From Epiperipatus broadwayi (taxonomy: Eukaryota; Onychophora; Udeonychophora; Euonychophora; Peripatidae), in assembly GCA_028023455.1 (NCBI GenBank), contig JAQFVV010012423.1, forward strand, positions 7,048,269 through 7,112,268: a stretch of DNA of 64,000 nucleotides, written 5' to 3'. The translations under genes were made by a program, and so were the position numbers. Positions within the stretch are counted from its first letter, which is position 1. Each line of letters opens with the position of its first letter. Below the pieces are notes generated by a model. It saw only the letters and a program-made list of their open reading frames with translations, ran no database searches and had not been told where the DNA came from. Positions 45,881-57,770 of this stretch are shown in pieces.

Positions 45881-47034
45881 TGTTCATCAGTATCTCTAAT
45901 CAGTAAGTTATATTTGCATTGAGTTGCAGTATTATTTTAATTGTAAGGTATCATTTTCTAATAATCACTTGATTTTATATTTTAGGTAAATTCGATCTAA
46001 CAAGATAAAGTGCTTGCCACAAAGTGACAGGTAGAATAAATAATACTACATTGCACTGACTCTAAACCACTAACTTATGTACCTCATGTTTAACCCTATA
46101 ATAAATTTAGCATTTCATTCACTTTTTGTTTTATTTTATTTTGTATGTAGTGACTATTTTAGTAGTAATTTTTAATATATTACAAATTTTATTGAAGTTC
46201 TTTATTATAATATTCAAATTATACTAATTATTGATCAATATTAACAACATGTTATTAGGGATGACATATTCATTGCAAACCCCTGTATAAAAAAACACTT
46301 TGAAGGGCTACTAGGAAAAATGAAAGGTACTAATATCTTTATGAAGTGTTTAAGTAATGGATTATTTTAAGTAAGTGTTATTATACATCAATTTATTGGA
46401 CATTTAATGGCAAATCCAAAGAATTTATTAACAAAAGTATAGTTTTCAAATTTATATATGAAAATTTAGAATTTATGAAATAATATGAAAATAATTATTA
46501 GAAATATTAAAATTTTATTCTTTTTTTATTATTATTTGAATATCAATGGCTATATTTTTTCAGCTTAATTACATTCTTTGGTATTTTGTGTTTCAAACAA
46601 TATAAAATTTGTGGCTTAACATAATTTTTTAAATATTCAATATGGCTGCTTCGCCAGCTTAAAGTAATGATAAATGTACAGCAATGTGTGTTTTTAATTA
46701 ACATGTAAAAAGTTAAACCTTTGATATAGCACTCCTAAAAATATGATACTTCCCCCACCATTGCTGAAGACTTCATCATATTATGATTGAAATTTTTTCT
46801 GCTGTTAATGGATTGCTACTTATTTGACCAACCCAAATTAACAAGGAATTTTTATTTCAAGTTATTAATAGCTAGATATTCTTTACCAACAAGTATAATT
46901 CATAATAGCTACATATATATTTACCAAATCAATAGTGAATGAATAGCTGTATTGTCCATGGATTATCTAACTGAAAGAAAACTACCAAGCAAACTAACCA
47001 CTATAACATACTATACTATACTATAATTTTGTAA
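45881..47034. other. AT-rich stretch, nothing recognised
   Basis: May include the decayed 3' part of the piggyBac element (to about 46090), but no conserved block could be aligned. ACTAT repeats near 47003-47023. Confidence 0.4.
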
Positions 47035-47400
47035 ATTATGTAAGTAAAGAATAGAAAATATTAGGCATTTGTTAATTGAATGTAAATTCTTGAAAAATGA
47101 AAGGGCACATATAATGAAGTTATGGAAGAATAAATATGAAAAAAGTGATTATACAGAAAGTAGATTATTGGTTTTTATGTTGGGTTTGGAAAAAGATAAG
47201 GGGGATTTAGATATAAAGGCTGTAGAGTTGACAAAGATTATGTTGTTGAAATGGGATGGAGCAGAATATGGGAAAACTTAGACTGGGGAATGTAAAATTA
47301 AGTAGCTAACAAGTTTTTTTTTTAGTATAATTGCTGAGAGATTCTTGACTTCGTTTAAGGAGTAGCTACAGTACTTCACATCAGCACCGGAAGTGAAAGG
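47035..47400 (+). pseudogene. LINE family A, short 3' fragment
   Basis: Begins in the zinc-ribbon region (KLCK, then RHLLIECKFLKNERAHIMKL) and continues ESRLLVFMLGLEKDKGDLD, with the 70-codon open part ending near 47281. It matches 17975-18230 of copy 1. The 3' non-coding end shares TAGCTAACAAGTTT and GAGAGATTCTTGACTTC. It is strongly 5'-truncated. Confidence 0.85.
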
Positions 47401-48664
47401 CTTGAGTTACGATCCCTGACTTTGAGTTCTAGAGTCGGTCACTTTAATACTACATAAATTATGCAGGAGATATTTCTAATTAATGTGTATTTCTGGAATA
47501 TATTCAATTATTTATTAGAAAACAATTCTATTTTTTTTTCTTAAATACAGAATAATTTTTTATCATTTTTCTCAAAATAATGTTCTGCATGCTTAGATAT
47601 TTCACATTTGCACATTCCTAATATGATATTACATTTTATAGAATTTCGATAAAATATTTACGAATTAAATTAAAATCAAGTTTATTATAAAGCTATAACA
47701 GAATTATATTAAAATCATGAAAATTTACTAATACATGTGCAAATTATAAATTGTTGTTGTTAATAAATCAATAAAGATAAATTATAGATTGTTATATCTA
47801 TGTAAAATTAGGCCAATTTTGTTTTGATATTGCTTTACAAGTTTACTTTTTTTTTTTTTTTGTATCTTCTAAATTACTGAGATAATCAATGAAATGTTTA
47901 AAATAGCTAAAGGCAGTCAAATTGTAATATTATTTTTTCAATATTATGTAAGATTTTTAAATAGTATTTTTTTTTTATAAATTTCTTTTTGTCTTTACTG
48001 ATTCATATTTTAATTCAGTAATGATTATTTTCATTGTGATTAAAGTTTTTAATTAACTTTCACTTTGAATTAAGCTTTTGTAATTTTTTAACTTTCTTAA
48101 AAAATATATGAAAGTGACATTTAGGTCACTCAAAAACATGGATTATTTAACTAAATTCAGATTTTGAAAACGTACGATTTAGTATATATGTAGAACATTG
48201 AGACAGATGTGAGTGTGTGCTGGTTTCTCTTTTTGTAGAGTTGTATTTGCCCATTATTCAGCCTATCTAAACTATAATCTCTACAATTAGACAATTGCAC
48301 CCAGATGATTTAACACAATAGAAGAACTAATAAATTCAAAAGCTAAAGATTCCTGCATTGATTCCATTAAAAAAAAGATCCTAAAATTATTTGTTTTCAT
48401 TAAGCAAAAGCAAAATGTCCTTTCACATTTATCAGTAGTTGCTTATTTCCCTGAAGGCAAGAGATAGATTAAGCAAATGAAATGAGAATGTCTAGTGAAA
48501 TGATGTGAAGAAAAACTATGGATTGAGAGATATTTATACTGCAGTGGATGGATAATGATTAAAAATAGTAATAATGATGATGATGAATATTGTGCTTCTG
48601 ACAAAGAAATAGTAAATGACAATGTAAGATTAGTAAATATTTTTTAATCATAAATTTTCCTCGC
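47401..48664. other. AT-rich stretch, nothing recognised
   Basis: A small GC-richer patch at 47385-47450 (GAGTTACGATCCCTGAC) could be a decayed tRNA-like tail but is too weak to call. The rest is AT-rich with T runs. Confidence 0.4.
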
Positions 48665-48745
48665 AGAAGACTTTCACTTGCAGGCAGTTGCCTGGGTTGC
48701 GGGTTCGCGTCCCGGCCGATGCTATGACACTTAAAAAAAAAAAAA
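48665..48745 (+). mobile_element. tRNA-derived SINE (family S2), 5'-truncated copy
   Basis: It contains only the 3' half of the tRNA-like unit: B box GGTTCGCGTCC (48702-48712), a T stem with four of five pairs intact, and the acceptor end CCGATGC (48716-48722). Then come TATGACACTT and an A13 tail (48733-48745). The first copy at 20961 has the same end and linker. Confidence 0.7.
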
Positions 48746-49125
48746 TTGTGGCCTATTTTTTACTACATATGCCTAGAATGTCCATGACCTGGAATTCAAT
48801 AGCAGTTTAAGTAAATAACTTGTAAACTTTCACACTGATATAGAATTTTTTTTAGACAGCCGATATTATTAGATATCTAATTATTGGTCAGTTAAAGGAT
48901 ACTTAGATATTTATAACTGGAGAATATAATGAGAAATTGAAAATTGTTAAAACTTTCATCATCCCGAAGTTGGTAAGCCTAATAACTAAATCTTCATTTA
49001 TTATTATTTTGTGGGTTGAAGGAAGAAGGGTGCAATGGTGAGATCTTTGGACTGTAAGATGTTGTTTAAAGGTTGTTTTTTTATCTATATAACTGGTCGT
49101 GAACAATAGTAATTAAAGCAATGGG
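48746..49125. other. AT-rich stretch, nothing recognised
   Basis: No gene or repeat recognised. Confidence 0.45.
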
Positions 49126-49587
49126 CAGATCTTACAGCACTATATTTTAATATATGAATTTTTTTCTACAGTACAGGCTTTTTCATACCTGCACTCCAAT
49201 ATGTAATATATAGGGGATTTGAACTCAGACTTTTGTATGACCCTCAACTATCTATGCTATCTCATACTGCTGATACACTTGATCACACATATTTTGAAGA
49301 GATAAATAATCATCAATATACATCCATTAAAGTATGAAGATTGGCTATCTTAATGTAAGCTGAACATTGATTGTATAATGATAATCTGGATCAACTGATG
49401 AGAGCTGGTTTAGCATGAAATACTGGGTGTGACCAAGTATATCAGCAGTATGTGATAGCATGGATAGTTGAGAGTCAGGTGAAAGTCTGAGTTCAATCAC
49501 CCTATATATTACATATTGAAGTGCAGGTATGAAAAAGCCTGTACTGTAGAAAAATTCATATATTAAAATATAGTGTTGTAAGATCTG
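49126..49587. mobile_element. Foldback form of repeat family F with tRNA-like boxes in each arm
   Basis: The element starts CAGATCTTACAGCACTATAT and ends with the near-exact inverse, ATATAGTGTTGTAAGATCTG. The arms (49126-49310 and 49400-49587) each contain the family F 3' block with A-box-like CAGCAGTATGTGATAGCA (49443-49460) and B-box-like GAGTTCAATCACC (right arm, plus strand; left arm in inverse). The centre (49322-49420) is the family F body, present once. The element is therefore a palindrome made from a tRNA-like repeat. Confidence 0.8.
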
Positions 49588-49589
49588 TC

Positions 49590-50080
49590 TATCCCTCATA
49601 TATGTATGTAAATGGATTATGCTCTGTACATGAGAGGTCAGAGTGACTTATGATCAAGACTGGCATTAATGTGGGATTTGAGCATTCCATCATCAGATTT
49701 TCAATGAAATGGGAGGCTGAAGAGTTGTGGGGTGCAGTGGATTGGAGCCTATCCATTAAAATATGAAAATTGGCTATCCTAATATACACTGAGAATTGAT
49801 TGTATATACGTGAGATGATAATCTGGACCAACTGATGACTCCTGGTTTACCACAAAATATATATATATATATATTGGTGATAATTTATCTTTTATATATA
49901 TATATATATTGGTGATAATTTATCTTTTTGACATTTGTGTGATCAAGTGTATCAGCCGTATGAGATAGCGTGGATCGTTGAGGGTTGTATAAAAGTCTGA
50001 GTTCAAACTCTCTATATATTACAAATTGGAGTGCAGGTATAAAAAAGTCTATACTATAGAAAAAATCCATATATTAGTAA
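49590..50080 (+). repeat. Repeat family F, further single-orientation copy
   Basis: From GTGGGGTGCAGTGGATTGGA (49718) to AAAAAATCCATATATTAG it matches 39575-39880. It includes an internal tandem duplication of a TATATATTGGTGATAATTTATCT segment (about 49859-49927). The part before 49718 has no match here. Confidence 0.7.
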
Positions 50081-50094
50081 TACATAATATAAAT

Positions 50095-50898
50095 TTGTAT
50101 TTTTATATTGGACTATTTCCATCATCTAATATATGTATTGAATGTCTTTAAAAATTTTAACTTTATTTAAATATTGCAAATACATTCAACTGTTAGTAAT
50201 AGCACATCAAACAGGTTAGTATATGCACAATGTTTCTAGAGATATTAGTCTCCCCTTTTCTTTAGGTGTTGCTGTCCTGACCAGCGACAGTACTAGCATG
50301 GGATTCGAACTTGGGTTCTTAGATTTTTGAGTTTTGAATTTAAGATAATGCTCTAACCAACTGAGCCATCCTGCCAAAGGCAACAATCTGTAGTAATTTT
50401 ATATACTTATCTATGAGGTTCCTCCTGATTTCTCCACTTTTTCCTAAGAGCAAAGTTGATTACTGTTTTCCATACATTATGTATAGTCACACTGGATTGG
50501 CTTATGGGATTTTTGCCATTGTCATGTGAGCAGTTTCTTTAAATTTTCTTTTTACCAAGTGAAGAAATCAGGAGGAATCTCATAGATAAGTATATGAAAT
50601 TACTACAGACTGTTGCCTTTGGCAGAATGACTCGGTTAGAGCATTACCTTAAAATTCAAAACTCAAAAATATAAGGATCCAGGTTCAATCCCATGCTAGT
50701 ACTGTCTCTAGTCAAGCCAGCAACACCTGAAGAAGAGGGGAAACTAATACCTCTCGAAACCTTGTGCATATACTAATCTGTTTGATGTGCTATTAATAAG
50801 AGTTGAATGTATTTGCAATATTTAAATAAAATTAAATTTTTCTAAAGACATTCAATATATATATTAGATGATGAAAATAGTCCAATATAAAAATACAA
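50095..50898. mobile_element. Foldback element with a tRNA-like promoter in each arm, ~804 bp
   Basis: The ends TTGTATTTTTATATTGGACT (50095-50114) and its inverse at 50879-50898 open arms of more than 330 bp that continue to about 50430 and 50540. Each arm carries a tRNA-like sequence. In the left arm (minus strand, about 50376 to 50290) it reads ATGGCTCAGTTGGTTAGAGC (A box) and later GTTCGAATCCC (B box). In the right arm (plus strand, 50621-50700) it reads ATGACTCGGTTAGAGCATT and GGTTCAATCCC. The central loop of about 110 bp is unique. The left-arm tRNA-like boxes are well preserved. No protein is encoded. It could instead be two SINEs inserted head to head, but the exact matching outer ends argue for one palindromic unit. 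Confidence 0.8.
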
Positions 50899-50904
50899 CT
50901 AGAA

Positions 50905-51065
50905 CACTATGGCAGAATGGCAAATGTTCAGTCTCAAAATCTGTGATCATAATCCAATTATGCCACTCCTAAGCAACAATCCTTAAGTTCATCATTCTAC
51001 CACCATGCTAAAATGCACAAGGCATTGTTGTTGTTTATATTATATACTAGCCTTTCTGACTTCTG
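50905..51065 (+). mobile_element. Possible further tRNA-derived SINE
   Basis: An A-box-like stretch ATGGCAGAATGGCAAATG (50919-50936) and a weak B-box-like GATCATAATCCAA (50945-50957) precede a short body. No second copy was found in the window, so this is tentative. Confidence 0.3.
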
Positions 51066-51552
51066 GCTTTTTGATGATTATTACACATGGACCATTCAAA
51101 ATTTTAGATGCTATATAACTATATATGTTAAAACATCATTATATTTTACATTAAATATTAAATAATTTTATTTGTATAAGGTTTGGTTGATAGTGAGAGA
51201 AAATTTCTGGCTGATGAGATTGTTCAAGTAAAAAATTGAATACTGGATGAAAACTGTGTTATTTTGATTCTTATACATTCATTACAGAATTTAACATCAA
51301 TTGTTAAATTTGTTTAATGTCATATTTTCATCGTATAATTTAATATCTGAGCAGTTGTCTCAATTACAGACTAGTTCACTTGTAAGCAAATTTCCTTAAT
51401 GATTCCTATTTTAAAATAAAATAAAAATTTTAAAAATGTTTGATGATCAATATAGTGAAATACTTTCATGTTCTAATCTTGTCAATCTCTATACATAATT
51501 GTACAATTAAATATATAAATACTATATATATATATATGTGTGTGTGTGTGTG
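51066..51552. other. AT-rich stretch with TA/TG microsatellite
   Basis: Nothing recognised except a TA run changing to TG repeats at about 51521-51552, directly before the RTE leader. Confidence 0.5.
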
Positions 51553-52070
51553 GTGGCTACAGAAAGGAATTTGCTGTTAACTAAAAGGAGACCCTTTGAT
51601 TCTTCTTGAAGGCCTTAAAGGAACTGAGCAAGATAAATTCCTAATGTCCACTCCATAAATTCTTTTTATTGCAGCTGTTATTACTATGTGATTATTCATA
51701 TAGTATATTAACAAGGATGGGCTGCTCACCAAACATGCATTAGGCAGCATGATGAGTTTACTAGTTTTTTATCTCTGAATTTAAAATCAAGTAACACCAT
51801 GGTCTTTCTTCTTGATTGGATGAGTTTTTTTGAAGGTAAAATGAATGTGCATGTGAATGTTTTTTTTTTTTCTAATATATATTTACAATCATGAAAATCA
51901 AAAATAAATCATGGCCCTTATTCTCAAGAGACTATAAAGTTTCCAGCCAAGTTGGCAGTTGAAGGCAAAGGGTGCTAAGAATCTTCTGATTGTGGATCTA
52001 GGCTGCCATTTGATGATGATATTTTATTTAGGTACCTTACAACTGTAGATCACTTTCAAATGAAGGAATA
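51553..52070 (+). other. 5' leader of RTE-like LINE copy 2
   Basis: Shares blocks with 24150-24620: GATGGGCTGCTCA, AATCATGGCCCTTATTCTCA in variant form, and ATGATGATATTTTATTTA. Conservation between two independent copies indicates a genuine untranslated or promoter region of the element rather than flanking DNA. Confidence 0.7.
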
Positions 52071-52835
52071 TTGCAAGAATTGGAAGAACTATCTCATATT
52101 AAATGGGACATTAATGGCCTTTCTCAAGTTAGAATAAAAGGTGAAGAGACAATTGATTTAAAAAGTGAAAATCTACTATATTACAAAGAAACAAACATTG
52201 AAAATACAAGTGAAATAGGATTTATTACAAATAAAAAGTGGAAGAACAACATTGTGGAGATTGATGGTATATTTGACAGAATGATAAGATTAGGTATTTG
52301 AACTTAATAGCAGATATCAAATGCAGATAATTAAGGTTTATGTTCCAACAAGTTCTCATTGTGATGAAGAAGTACAGGATTTTTATATGGATGTACAAAA
52401 AGCTTTTGATCAGACCAAACAACATTTTAAAATTATCATAGGAGACTTTGATGCTAGAATGAAAGTGTAGGTAAATTTGGTTATGGTGACAGAAATGAGA
52501 GAGGACATAGACTTATTGGAGTTTTCAGAAAAAGATATATTTTATATTATGAATTCTTTTTTTGAGAAAATGTTAAAATACAAATGGACATGGAAGCATC
52601 CAAATGAAGTTACAGCAGAATTGTATTATATATTGACTAATAGAAAGTATGTATTTCAAGATTGTAATGTTCTTAATAAATTCGCCATAGGAAGTGATCA
52701 TCAATTCATATGTAAGATACATGTTAATGTAAAACTTAGAGAGAAAAAATTATTAAGAAAAACAATATTCACAGTTGATATTCTAATCTTCAGAAAGATT
52801 TCATTGAATTTAAATTAGAACTTGTGATCATTTTT
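52071..52835 (+). pseudogene. RTE-like LINE copy 2: apurinic-type endonuclease domain (broken)
   Basis: Frames from 52071 give LEELSHIKWDINGLSQVRIK near the N terminus, matching the WDI.GLSEVRWKG block of RTE-type endonucleases. GFITNKKWKNNIVEIDGI follows. A frame change leads to IIKVYVPTSSHCDEE and FKIIIGDFDARM, the family's GDFNA catalytic block. The 113-codon frame at 52477-52818 then gives YKWTWKHPNEV and IGSDHQFICKIHV, the terminal SDH block with the catalytic histidine. All expected endonuclease blocks are present in order, but at least two frameshifts and an early stop inactivate the domain. The start codon is not preserved; the first in-frame ATG at 52071 lies just inside the domain. 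Confidence 0.88.
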
Positions 52836-53469
52836 AAATATCAGCAGATTTTGAACATAATTCAAGTTTGAACAAATTCAATAGGAAGATAACTGATGCA
52901 CTTTTAAAAAGTATAATAAAAATAGTTGGTACAAAAAATCAGCAATTGACCAATAAAATTTCTTCCAAGACAAGACAATTTATTAAGAAAGGAAGGAATA
53001 TGAAAATATATAAAAATGATGCATTAAGAAGGATTAAATATCTCGAAGTTTGTAAAGTGGTGTAAAAAAGAGTTAATAATAATATAAAAAAGTATAATTG
53101 TGAACTAGAAAGGAAAACTATAGAAGATAATAAAAGTCTCAAGAGTGTTAAACAACATCTTGGTGGTGGTAGGAAACTTATTTCTGCAATAAGAAAAAAA
53201 GATGGAACTATTACTAAAAAGAAAGATGACATCATGAAATGTCTAAAGGAGATCTATCAAGAATTATATAGCAATAAAGAAGACAGATAAGTACCTCCTA
53301 TAACTACTATATCTTCTGAATTGTCCAGTATTTTAAATAAAGAAGTGAGGCATGCAATGAAATTTCTTAAGCAAGGAAAAACTTGAAATAATGATGAAAT
53401 TATAAATGATATCTTAAAAGAAACAATGGAAGAAATAGAAAAAACTTTGGCAAAATTATATACCAAATG

Positions 53470-54260
53470 TCTAAATGATAAAGATGTACCAGATAATTGG
53501 AAGAATACAGTACTAATATTAATATTTAAAAATAAATGATAAACAAGATATTAGAAATTTCAGACTTATAAATCTTTTATTTGTTTTATACAAAATGTTT
53601 ACTAAAATAATTACAACTCGTCTACAACAAATTTTGGATTTTAACCAATCAAAAAAACCAGCTGGCTTTGAAAGTGGTTTTAGTATAGTGGATCCCATCC
53701 AGATATTGAGAGAAGTTATAGAATGGATCAATAAATATGAATTGTCATTATGCTTTGGGTTTGTAGATTATGAAAAGGCATTTGATTCTATAAGCATTAT
53801 TTCAGTCATTAAAGCATAAGATTATTAAGGTATAAATCCAGAATATCATTATATTTTGAAAAATATTTATAGAAATGCAACAGCAATAATTACATTACAT
53901 AATGATACTAGAAGATTAAAATTGAAAGGGATGTATGACAGGATAATTCCATATTCCAAAACTTTTTACAGCAGTTTTGCAAGAAGCAATTTGTGGATCA
54001 AAATGGGAAACTAAGGGAGTAAAAGTAAATGGAGATTATTTGAGTCATCTAAATTTTTTAGATAATGCAATTATTTTTGCAAATAATGCTTTAGAATTTC
54101 AAGAAATGTTGCAAGAGTTATCAGATGAAAGTAAGAAAATAGGATTAAAAGTAAACGTTAAAAAGACTAAGGTAATGTTCAATGCATTTTCTCAAAAAAT
54201 GGAAATAAAGATTGATTATGAAGAGTTAAAAGTTAACAACTACAAATACCTTGGTTAAAT
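53470..54260 (+). pseudogene. RTE-like LINE copy 2: reverse transcriptase domain (broken)
   Basis: The RT begins near 53480 with DNWKNTVLILIF, then FRLINLLFVLYKMFTKIITT. The 74-codon frame at 53595-53819 gives KKPAGFESGFSIVDPIQIL and motif A, FGFVDYEKAFDSI, with its aspartate intact. Motif B is unrecognisable around 53940-53980. The 93-codon frame at 53977-54258 gives KGVKVNGDYLSHLNFLDNAI: the motif C aspartate pair (normally ADD) has become LDN, a change that alone would remove catalysis. Then come LEFQEMLQELSDESKKIGLK and KVNVKKTKVMFNAF, typical of this family. Downstream remnants (54290-54720) of the thumb/C-terminal part are scattered over frames. Confidence 0.88.
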
Positions 54261-54825
54261 TATTACTACATATGGAAACATAATGGATGAAATTAATTGT
54301 AGAAGTAAACTTGGTTGGAGTGTTTTTGGTAGAAATAACTTATTATTAATTAAATATGTCTATGTTTTTGAAAAGGAAGGTTTTTAATAAATGTGTTTTA
54401 TCAGTTCTTACTTATCAATACGAGACTTGAACATTAACAAAAGAGCAATAGAGAGACTTCAGACCACGCAATGAAGTATGGAGACATGTATGTTAGGAAT
54501 GACAAAAAGAGATTGAAAATGAAATGCATTGGTGAGAGAACAAACAAGTGTTATTGTCATCATTAAATGAATTAAGAGACTGAAGAGGAATTGGCTGGAT
54601 ATATTGCAAGAAGAGATGATAATAAATGGACAGTTGAAATCTTAAACTGGATTCCATAAGATTGTAAAAGATCTAGAAAAAGACCACATGTGAGATGAAT
54701 GGTTGAAATAAGGAAGTGTACTGGGGTGGTATGAAGAAGAGAGCTAGATATCAGGTAAGATGGATTGAACTTGGAGAGACTATTCTCTAGTGGATCGATA
54801 ATGTTTGATAATGATGATATATATT

Positions 54826-56489
54826 GTTGAACAATCTTATCAGATCAAAAACTTGCAGTCAAACATCTAAGAAATTTTGCAGGTCTTTTTATTTGATGAT
54901 TCTGAGTTCCATGACATTGCAGAGTACTGTGATAGTAATGCTATGCTTCAACTTTAAATCACTCCACTTGCGGTTATCTTTAGTGTCATTTTGCCAGTTT
55001 TACATTCATTTGATTGTTAATATTCGAACTAAAAAGTAATTGTTGATTAATTAGTTTTAAAACATCTGAAAATAATACTAGTCCATAAATAAATATTACA
55101 AATTAGACTATAAAAACCTAGATCATCACTGTTTGGTAAATTCTTTGATATAAAGTATTATAAACTTATACTTACTTCTATATGCATTAGTAAAATTATA
55201 AAAAAAAAAAAACTACTTTTCTTATTACTGTTACCATTCTTATTGTATTAAAATTGATCAATCTTATAGTTTTGATTGACCATATTTTAACAGGAACTTA
55301 TGTGCAAAACGAAGTTTTGCTTTATTAAATAGCTCTTGAATTGTTTACTCATGTAAATAAAATTGTGATTTTATCCATTAGGGAGTAACATATAATTATA
55401 TAGGTCATTTATGGATATGAATGCCACTTTCCTAAGAAAAGATTGTGATAAATGAGTAGCAATTCAAACACATCCCGATTACATACCCACTAAAGACTCG
55501 GTTGGATAACCTATTTCTCTCGAGAAAAGATGCACTGTCCAAGATCAAAATGGAAAGAAACAGATAAATTTATATATTATTATTAATTAAAAACTAATAA
55601 AAGAAAATAAACAAAATTTAAAATAATAATAAAACATATCCACCCTCATACAAATATTTCGCACAGGTATAATAAATCCCTAACAAATATTCGACACTAT
55701 TATTCAAGATATATATAAATATTACTAAATATAATTTAATATTCAAAACGTACAAAATAAATGACAAAAAAAAAAGTTCCTTACGTGTATTAGGTCTTTT
55801 CAATACAGTATTTTAATATCTTACCACTGTAGCTTTCTTTCTGACAAAAGATATGATCATACTTTTTAAGCAAGACAGTTTCAATTCGATAGGTGTCTTT
55901 TAGTTTTAGAATAGTCCATCTGTTTTTATAATTAAAGAATTCTTATTTTGGTAATTCTTGATGTGACAGACAGATCTCCATATCATTTAAACAACGATTT
56001 GTAAATTTTAAAAAATGCAACTTTTTTTGATAAAAGCAAATTATCTTCCTATTAGATTCAGATTTGATCATATATATAATGAACAAGATCTCTTCTTAAT
56101 AACAATTCCAATATAAACAAAATGAATAAAACATTTTTTACCATATTAATAAACAGATTACATTTCTCAATTTATTCAAAACTGGCAGAGATTTAGCAGG
56201 TAGATAACAATTTTAAAAGGTAACTTCTGTATATTATTTTCTTCTTTAAACTCTTTTGCTGGCCCCTACTTCAAATGATTCAACTATTGACTGAGCATAT
56301 ATTAAAATTTAGTCCGCCATATATTTATTTCCCATAATTTAAATTATACAGAAAATTAGAAGTATGATTTAATGAACAATATTTAGGGTTATATCAATCA
56401 TTTGTAATTTATATTTAAGTATCAAAGTTTTTTAATTATTAATATATCTGCAAAAAACTTAAGTTCTGTTTTCAGGTTACTAGAGCATA
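54826..56489. other. AT-rich stretch, nothing recognised
   Basis: A slightly GC-richer patch at 55440-55550 contains no long frame. The frame at 55618-55803 (minus) is AT-driven. Confidence 0.45.
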
Positions 56490-56860
56490 GTTCAATATCA
56501 GTATATAAAAACCGACAACACTAACTGTTGAGCAGTTGTTTGTAATGTTTTAAATTAGAGACTAGTTGGTTGTTTGAGAATGGACTAAGTTGTTGCATGT
56601 ATGTCTGGTAGGAGCAATTCTGGAATCCCTATCCTTAAGTTGCTTAGATTTATTTATAAATGTTTATGTATGTCACCTGGAATTATTTCCTAGAATAAAT
56701 GTACATCAAGTACTTAAAATAAAAATAATACTCTAAATATTGAACAATTTAAACCCAAAAAGAAGAAAAAGATTGTCACTGTAACCCTTACAATCAAACC
56801 TGTGTAATTTTTGTAAACAAAGTTTAATAAAATTATTTTTATTGAAACATAATTTAATGA
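56490..56860 (+). promoter_or_regulatory. TATA-like promoter context, possible solo-LTR remnant
   Basis: CAGTATATAAAAACCGACAA (56498-56517) resembles a core promoter and is followed about 200 bp later by AATAAA (56694-56699). This promoter-plus-polyadenylation layout is seen in LTRs, but no second LTR, primer-binding site or gag/pol sequence was found. Weak. Confidence 0.2.
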
Positions 56861-57512
56861 ACAATCTCCTCAAAATTACTATTTTGTATAATTCTTTATT
56901 TTTTTTTAATTTGGATGACTTACTATGAATTTAATTACTTCTAGTCAAATACTACGATTGAAATTCTCAATTTGATATTAAAAATTTCTCCGAGTCTTTT
57001 CTCTCCCAAAACAACTGCTAATAATAATAAAAAATTAATTGTTAAGCATGGTCTAAATCCCCTGCCCCTTCTTTATAATTAGAACCATTCAATCAAAGGT
57101 TTTAGTATAAAGAAAATTAATTATCATTCACATATTATTTTTATCAATAAACATTCTTTTTCGTTAATATGTAGATATCTTCTTGTCTTTTTAAAATACT
57201 ATACAAAAAAAAAATCTTTATTCAAAATAATTAATTAACATATTATTTTATCACTAGACATTCCTTTTCATTTCTGCCCACCTCAATCAAAAAATTAACA
57301 TGGAATTTATATTATTTATTCTATTAGTATAAATTTCTTTCTTTTATCTATTACAGAATTTAAGCAATAACAATTTATAAAGACTTTCTTGTTCAAAATT
57401 TTATAAATCTATTTTAAAAAAATTTCGTTTCTTTATGCTATAAAAAAACATTCATACTTTAATGAATTTCAAGTTCAACACCAAATAATACCAAAGAATC
57501 TACATCAAGTAT
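56861..57512. other. AT-rich stretch, nothing recognised
   Basis: No gene or repeat recognised. Confidence 0.45.
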
Positions 57513-57747
57513 TTATCTTGCTATTATGTCATGACGGTCAACATTGTTTCTATGTGCTGAATTTTATGTTTACAATGTGTCTCATTTTTTGACTGAAAAT
57601 TAGAAAAGTCAGCGTGTAGCACTGGAATGGGTGGGTGGGGGCTCTTATGGTTTTGCCTGTCCAGAGGACAGGCCAATACATGCTCAATTATAAAATTTCA
57701 GTGCGTAGAAACAATGTTGACTGGCATGACATCATAGCAAGGTATGA
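57513..57747. mobile_element. MITE, ~235 bp, ~55-bp TIRs
   Basis: About 57515-57570 and 57698-57745 are inverted complements; the shared core is TCAACATTGTTTCTA. The centre is GC-richer and includes a GGGTGGGTGGGGG tract (57629-57641) and a small hairpin GCCTGTCC.AGAGGACAGGC (57654-57673). Confidence 0.75.
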
Positions 57748-57770
57748 CTTATTACTCAATAACACATTAG

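Larger units (their letters stand above)
51553..54825 (+). mobile_element. RTE-like LINE, copy 2 (near full length, dead)
   Basis: The element runs from the leader through endonuclease and RT to a 3' end near 54825. The linker between endonuclease and RT (52840-53470) is lysine-rich and full of stops. The 3' end, like copy 1, finishes in TGATAATGATGAT-type short repeats (54808-54822), a known habit of RTE-like LINEs. Copies 1 (24150-27965) and 3 (21115-21510) are more decayed. Confidence 0.85.

Noticed and set aside
49345-50070. Minus-strand frames around 49345-50070 and 39626-39871 with similar peptides
   Set aside because: Their similarity comes from repeat family F DNA; the peptides have no domain and the repeat has tRNA-like features instead.
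53257-53731. Minus-strand frames opposite the RTE reverse transcriptase
   Set aside because: Shadows of the LINE coding strand.
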